From contig NZ_AUKG01000002.1 of the NCBI RefSeq assembly GCF_000424625.1, positions 1,674,001 through 1,738,000 of the forward strand: a DNA stretch of 64,000 bases, in the 5' to 3' direction. The position numbers and the translations under genes are program-made. This document shows positions 60,068-64,000 of the stretch, piece by piece (position 1 is the stretch's first letter; each line of letters opens with the position of its first letter). The notes under the pieces were generated by a model. The model was not told where the DNA came from, searched no databases, and saw only the letters and a program-made list of their open reading frames with translations. This DNA comes from Conexibacter woesei Iso977N. GTDB taxonomy: Bacteria; Actinomycetota; Thermoleophilia; Solirubrobacterales; Solirubrobacteraceae.

Positions 60068-62598
60068 GCCGCCCGGGCTGGTGCCTCGGTGCTCGCGCTG
60101 GTCAGCCATGCCGTCCCCTCCGCGTGGCGGCGCGCCGCGGCGACGAAGGCCGGTGAGCGCTCCAGGTCCGTGTGCTGGGCCAGCGGGACCGAGACGGTCC
60201 CGCTGTCGTCGTCGACGTCCACGAGGCCGAGCTCGGCCAGGACGGCGAGCAGGCGCCCCGCGGCGTGCGCGGGCCGGTGGCCGAGCGCGTCGGGCAGCGA
60301 TCCACCGTCGCGCAGCGCGCGATACGCGCCGACGAGGGCGGGGCGAAGCGCCGTATCTCGATCCAACACATCCCGCGAATAGCGTAGCTCAGGCTCACCC
60401 CAGGCCAGATGGGCCATCCGGGTGGGATCGCCGGCGGTCAGGACCGCCTGCTGGTCGGGGTGCAGCGGTGGGTCGAGGGCCACGACGTGGTGGTAGGTGT
60501 CGGCGATCGCGGGATCGCGTTCCAGCGCGTCCCACGACGTGATCGCGAAGCCGCCCAGCCGCCCGGTCAGCTGGTGCGCGCGGGCCGGCCCGTCGGCGGC
60601 GACGACGAGGACCGACTCGCCCGTGTGGACGAGCGCCGCGATCGTCCCGGCCAGCCCGGTCCCGCGCCGGTCCCGGACCGTGCGGCCGCCGCCGGAGGCG
60701 GACCGCGCGAGGGCGCGCGCCGCGGCTGCGGCGAGGGTCGACGGCTGGGCGGAGCCGCGCGCGTCGGGGCCGGCGGCGAGCGTGGCGGAGGTGCTGGCGG
60801 TCGTCGCGCCGACCGCGACGAGGCTGCGGGACTCGGCGGCGGCGAGGACCAGCTCGGTCCACTCGGCGCTCCCGACGTCGGGCTCGCCGACCAGCTCCGG
60901 CGCTTCGGCGGCGGCGGGCAGGAGCTTGCGCAGGACGAGCCGGGGCTCGACCGCGCCCTGCCACTCGTTGAGCTCGAGGGTGAACGTCGCGTGCAGCTTC
61001 CCGTCCGCGGCGCCCTCGGGCAGCGTGCCCATCCCGAAGGCCACGGCGCGCGCCCGGATCCCGCCGGCCTCGACCGTGAAGCGGACGTGCTTGCCCTCCG
61101 ACATCGGCCTCGGGTCGACCAGCCGCGCGGCCGGGACCAGCAGCGACACCGACGGGTTGCCGATGCCGAACGGCGCCAGCCGCCCCAGCTCCTCGGCCAG
61201 GCCGGTGCCCAGCTCGTCGCCGCTCACGACCGCGTCGACGCGCTCGACCGGCAACAGGTCCTCGGGGTTCAGAACGGACGCGGCGTGCGCGCAGAACGCC
61301 GCCCGGAACGCCTCCAGCTCCGAGCGCGCGATCGTGCAGCCCGCGGCGGCGCGGTGACCGCCGTGCCGGAGCAGGTGCTGGGCCGAAGCATCAAGACCAC
61401 CAAGAAGGTCGAACGCCGGGATCGAGCGCCCGGACCCGGTCCCCTCCGCCTCGCCCTCGCGCAGCGCGATCATCACGACCGGCCGGTGGTGGCGCTCGGC
61501 GATCCGCGACGCGACGATCCCGATCACGCCCGCGTGCCAGCCGTCGGCCCACAGCACGTACGCGGGCTGCTCGCCGAGCTCGGCGACCTGCGCCTCGGCC
61601 TCGAAGCGGATCCGCTCCTCGACGAAGCGCCGGTCCGCGTTGGCGCGGTCCAGCTCCTCGGCGATCTCGCGCGCGGCGTCCTCGTCCTGGCAGAGCAGCA
61701 GCTCCAGCGCCGCGTCGGCGCGGTGCAGCCGGCCGGCCGCGTTGATCCGCGGCCCGAGCTTGAAGCCGAGCGCGTGCGCGTCGACCCGCGTCGGGTCGGT
61801 GCGCGAGACGCGCATCAGCGCGCGCAGGCCGATCTTCTCGGTCCGCCCCATCACGGCCAGCCCGGACCGCACCAGCCGCCGGTTCTCGCCGACCAGCGGG
61901 ACGCAGTCCGCCACCGTCGCCAGGGCGACCAGGTCGAGGTCGGCCAGCGCGATCGACGCGTCGTGCCCCGCGGCGGCCAGCAGCGCGCCCGCGACCTTGT
62001 GGGCGACGCCGCCGGCGCACAGGTCCGGGCACGGGTAGCCGCAGACCGCCGGGTGCACGATCGGCGCGTCGGGCAGCCTGCCGTCGGCGCGCGGCGCGTG
62101 GTGGTCGGTGACCACGACGTCGAGCCCCAACGACACCGCCAGGGCGACCTCGTCGACCGCGGTGATCCCGCAGTCGGTCGTCACCAGCAGCTTGGTCCCG
62201 CGCGCGGCGAGCTTCTCGACCGTCGCGGCGCTCAGCCCGTAGCCGTCCTCGGCGCGCGACGGCAGGTACCAGTCGACGTCGGCGCCGACCGCACGCAGCG
62301 TCCGCACGAGGATCGCCGTGGACGTCACGCCGTCCACGTCGTAGTCGCCGTGCACGGTGATCCGCGTCCCCGCAGCGGCGTGGCGCAGCATCGCCTCGAC
62401 CGCGCGCTCCAGACCGGGCCCGAACGCCGACGCCGGATGCTCGTCGCTGGCCGCCAGCCAGTCGCGCGCGTCCTCGACGGTCTCGATCCCGCGCCGGACC
62501 ATCACCTGCCCGACCGGGAAGCTCATCCCGAGATCGCGCGCCAGCGACAGCGCCGCGGCGCTGTCGCACGGCGGGACGTCGAGTCGGGGCGTGAGCAT
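60064..62598 (-). CDS. recJ: Single-stranded-DNA-specific exonuclease RecJ, with long C-terminal extension
   Basis: 5'-3' exonuclease of recombination and repair. DHH motifs are VHGDYDVDGVTSTA near residue 82, LLVTTDCGIT and VVTDHHAPR. DHHA1 has RHGGHRAAAGCTI, and the OB domain follows. After about residue 565 comes a further 280 residues (FAITSWDALERDPA, DTALRPALVGAYRALRDGG), a degenerate helicase-like region and wHTH-like end that ordinary 570-residue RecJ lacks. relA follows with an ATGA overlap, as in many bacteria. Confidence 0.94.
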   Translation of the reverse strand: MLTPRLDVPPCDSAAALSLARDLGMSFPVGQVMVRRGIETVEDARDWLAASDEHPASAFGPGLERAVEAMLRHAAAGTRITVHGDYDVDGVTSTAILVRTLRAVGADVDWYLPSRAEDGYGLSAATVEKLAARGTKLLVTTDCGITAVDEVALAVSLGLDVVVTDHHAPRADGRLPDAPIVHPAVCGYPCPDLCAGGVAHKVAGALLAAAGHDASIALADLDLVALATVADCVPLVGENRRLVRSGLAVMGRTEKIGLRALMRVSRTDPTRVDAHALGFKLGPRINAAGRLHRADAALELLLCQDEDAAREIAEELDRANADRRFVEERIRFEAEAQVAELGEQPAYVLWADGWHAGVIGIVASRIAERHHRPVVMIALREGEAEGTGSGRSIPAFDLLGGLDASAQHLLRHGGHRAAAGCTIARSELEAFRAAFCAHAASVLNPEDLLPVERVDAVVSGDELGTGLAEELGRLAPFGIGNPSVSLLVPAARLVDPRPMSEGKHVRFTVEAGGIRARAVAFGMGTLPEGAADGKLHATFTLELNEWQGAVEPRLVLRKLLPAAAEAPELVGEPDVGSAEWTELVLAAAESRSLVAVGATTASTSATLAAGPDARGSAQPSTLAAAAARALARSASGGGRTVRDRRGTGLAGTIAALVHTGESVLVVAADGPARAHQLTGRLGGFAITSWDALERDPAIADTYHHVVALDPPLHPDQQAVLTAGDPTRMAHLAWGEPELRYSRDVLDRDTALRPALVGAYRALRDGGSLPDALGHRPAHAAGRLLAVLAELGLVDVDDDSGTVSVPLAQHTDLERSPAFVAAARRHAEGTAWLTSASTEAPARAA

Positions 62599-62647
62599 CC
62601 CACCGCACGATGGCAGCGCGACCGGACGCCAAGACCGAGCGTTCCCG

Positions 62648-62678
62648 CACGCTCCGGAGATTTCGCCTCCGGAGCGTG
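62648..62678. terminator. Long hairpin between the membrane-protein gene and recJ
   Basis: A perfect 12-base-pair stem CACGCTCCGGAG / CTCCGGAGCGTG with a 7-base loop lies 8 bases after the stop of the membrane-protein gene. There is no T-run, so it may be a weak terminator or a processing site separating secF from recJ. Confidence 0.55.
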
Positions 62679-62686
62679 TTGTAGGA

Positions 62687-62962
62687 CTAATCCAGCTGGA
62701 GCGCCGGGATCTTGCGGCGCACGCCCTCGGCGTACACCACGGCGATCCCGATCAGCGTGCCCGGGATCGCCTCGAGCGCCTGCAGGATGTGCGTGTCGGA
62801 CTCACCCGGCACGGTGAAGCCGTTGACGACCAGGCCCGAGATCACGGCCCCGATGATCGCGCCCAGGAAGGCGCCCACGATGCCACCCCAGAACCGGTCC
62901 GGGATGAAGATCGTGAAGTGCCAGAGGGCCAGGCCCATCATGATCCACGCGAACATCGCCAT
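62687..62962 (-). CDS. Small membrane protein (GlsB/YeaQ/YmgE-like)
   Basis: 91 residues with two or three transmembrane helices, the glycine-zipper helix being GGIVGAFLGAIIGAVISGLV. This is close to the transglycosylase-associated / GlsB/YeaQ/YmgE stress-membrane family. The C-terminal part (about 52-91) is amphipathic. The start is 2 bases from the secF stop, so it is co-transcribed. Confidence 0.75.
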   Translation of the reverse strand: MAMFAWIMMGLALWHFTIFIPDRFWGGIVGAFLGAIIGAVISGLVVNGFTVPGESDTHILQALEAIPGTLIGIAVVYAEGVRRKIPALQLD

Positions 62963-62964
62963 GG

Positions 62965-64000
62965 CTAACGCGGTCTCCCGTGACGCTTGTTGCGCGAGCG
63001 CCTGGGCTTGTCGCGCTTGTCATCCTTCAAGTACAGCTCGTCGGGCGAGGCGTCGGCCGCCACGTCCGGCTCGGGCTCCGGCTCGGCGTCGCGCTCCTTC
63101 TGAGCGACGCGCGTCGGCGCCGTCTCGTGCGCGATGTCCTGCACCATCTGCTGGAACTCGTTCTGCGACACGCCGCGCTCCGGGTCGTCCGGGGACGTGA
63201 TCCGGCGGCTCGGGCCCTTCGGCTCCTTCGGGTCGACCGTGAGGCCGTGGCCCGCGGTCGCGTAGGCCGGGACGTGCCCGCCGCTCTCGGCCGCGATGCG
63301 TGCGCGCCGGCGGCGGTAGAGCTCCTCGCGCTCCTTCCAGTGCGTGAGCACCGGCGAGGCGATGAAGATCGACGAGTAGGCACCCGAGACCACGCCGACG
63401 AGCAGCGCGAACGCGAAGTCCTTGAGCGTGTCGCCGCCGAAGAACAGCAGCGACAGGATCGGCAGCAGGGTGCAGAACGAGGTCGCCAGGGACCGCGTCA
63501 GCACCTCGCTCATCGAGCGGTTGACGATCTGGGAGAACGCGGCTCGCGGCATGCGCGGCACGTTCTCGCGGATGCGGTCGAACACGATGATCGTGTCGTA
63601 CAGCGAGTAACCGAGGATGGTCAGCAGCGCCGCGACCGTCGACGTCGTCACCTCCCGGCCGGTGAGCGAGTACACGCCTGCCGTGATCAGCAGGTCGTGC
63701 ATCAGCGCTATGAGGACTGGGACGGCGAACTTCCACTCGAAGCGCAGCGCGATGTAGGCGCTGATGACCAGCAGCGACGCGATGATCGCGATCACCGCCG
63801 ACTTCGCCACGGTGTTGCCGAACGTCGGGCCGACCGATTGCGACTGATACGCCCTGGGCGCGCCGAACGCCCTGGTCAGCGCGGGCTGGACCTCGGAGAT
63901 CTGCCTCGGGTCGGACTCACCCAGCGTGATCTGGATGCCGTCGCCCTTGAGCTCCTTGTCGCCCCTGACCTTCTGGACCTCGGGGTTCCTGAAGCCCGCC
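62965..64000 (-). CDS. secF: Protein translocase subunit SecF, N-terminus cut by window edge
   Basis: Membrane subunit that, with SecD, uses proton flow to help pull proteins through SecYEG. The core helices are visible (AVIAIIASLLVISAYIAL), with the signature ILGYSLYDTIIVFDRIREN and the pore-side motif VGPTFGNTVAKSA. The frame continues open to base 64000, so the first helix and part of the periplasmic domain are missing. A charged tail of about 120 residues (EPEPEPDVAADA, RRSRNKRHGR) follows the last helix, longer than in E. coli. secD would be expected just beyond the edge. Confidence 0.95.
   Translation of the reverse strand, partial: AGFRNPEVQKVRGDKELKGDGIQITLGESDPRQISEVQPALTRAFGAPRAYQSQSVGPTFGNTVAKSAVIAIIASLLVISAYIALRFEWKFAVPVLIALMHDLLITAGVYSLTGREVTTSTVAALLTILGYSLYDTIIVFDRIRENVPRMPRAAFSQIVNRSMSEVLTRSLATSFCTLLPILSLLFFGGDTLKDFAFALLVGVVSGAYSSIFIASPVLTHWKEREELYRRRRARIAAESGGHVPAYATAGHGLTVDPKEPKGPSRRITSPDDPERGVSQNEFQQMVQDIAHETAPTRVAQKERDAEPEPEPDVAADASPDELYLKDDKRDKPRRSRNKRHGRPR

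Overview
The window is about 70% GC bacterial DNA, almost fully coding, and reads as an actinobacterial chromosome. The actinobacterial marks are a MihF-type integration host factor beside gmk, F420-type oxidoreductases, a PyrR translational leader, a zinc-ribbon MscL and frequent GTG starts. The mix of a PucR-like regulator, DUF11 surface protein, MoxR/DUF58/transglutaminase cluster and SAM-I-linked threonine synthase suggests class Thermoleophilia (Solirubrobacterales: Solirubrobacter, Conexibacter, Patulibacter). That placement is inference. I see no phage, IS element, CRISPR array or replication origin.

Layout. 1-5 kb: the end of an RNA and translation block (M16 peptidase, pnp, a DsbA-like protein, an SRPBCC protein, a 1-Cys peroxiredoxin, rpsO). 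5-13.7 kb: the translation operon on the minus strand, rimP-nusA-ylxR-infB-rbfA-nrnA-truB-ribF, with a hairpin terminator in front of rimP. 13.8-21 kb: mihF-gmk-rpoZ-coaBC-moxR-DUF58-transglutaminase-TPR, one tightly coupled minus-strand run. 21.2-29.4 kb: the complete pyrimidine operon pyrR-pyrB-pyrC-carA-carB-pyrD, with a PyrR-binding leader that contains the pyrR ribosome binding site. 29.4-34 kb: a methyltransferase, ribonuclease Z, MscL, tRNA-Arg(CCG), and a more AT-rich patch with two small secreted proteins. 34-41.9 kb: LigD, a receiver-only regulator, a very large secreted penicillin-acylase-type hydrolase and a divergent PucR-like regulator. 42-50 kb: an MFS exporter with two operators, a DUF11 surface protein, a GST, a sigma factor with a SnoaL-like tail, a STAS-like protein and a hydrolase. 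49.4-51.2 kb: a SAM-I riboswitch driving a threonine-synthase-like gene and a ThiS/MoaD-like sulfur carrier. 51.3-57.7 kb: CorA, two F420-type proteins, a lipid kinase, a PNPOx protein, a DUF1330 protein, an M24 peptidase and a secreted protein. 57.7-64 kb: RelA/SpoT, RecJ, a small membrane protein and SecF.

How the genes work together. The minus-strand blocks are housekeeping operons in which most junctions are stop/start overlaps of the form ATGA or GTGA, implying translational coupling. Eight convergent gene pairs overlap at their 3' ends, once by 96 bases. The most interesting unit is SAM-I riboswitch / ThrC-like / ThiS-like. SAM control and a sulfur-carrier partner point to homocysteine or methionine synthesis rather than threonine synthesis. 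Other points of interest are genes with no ATG, GTG or TTG start (the M16 peptidase, pyrD, ylxR), a zinc-knuckle plus acidic tail in NusA, and clear palindromic operator pairs in front of the MFS and PucR-like genes.
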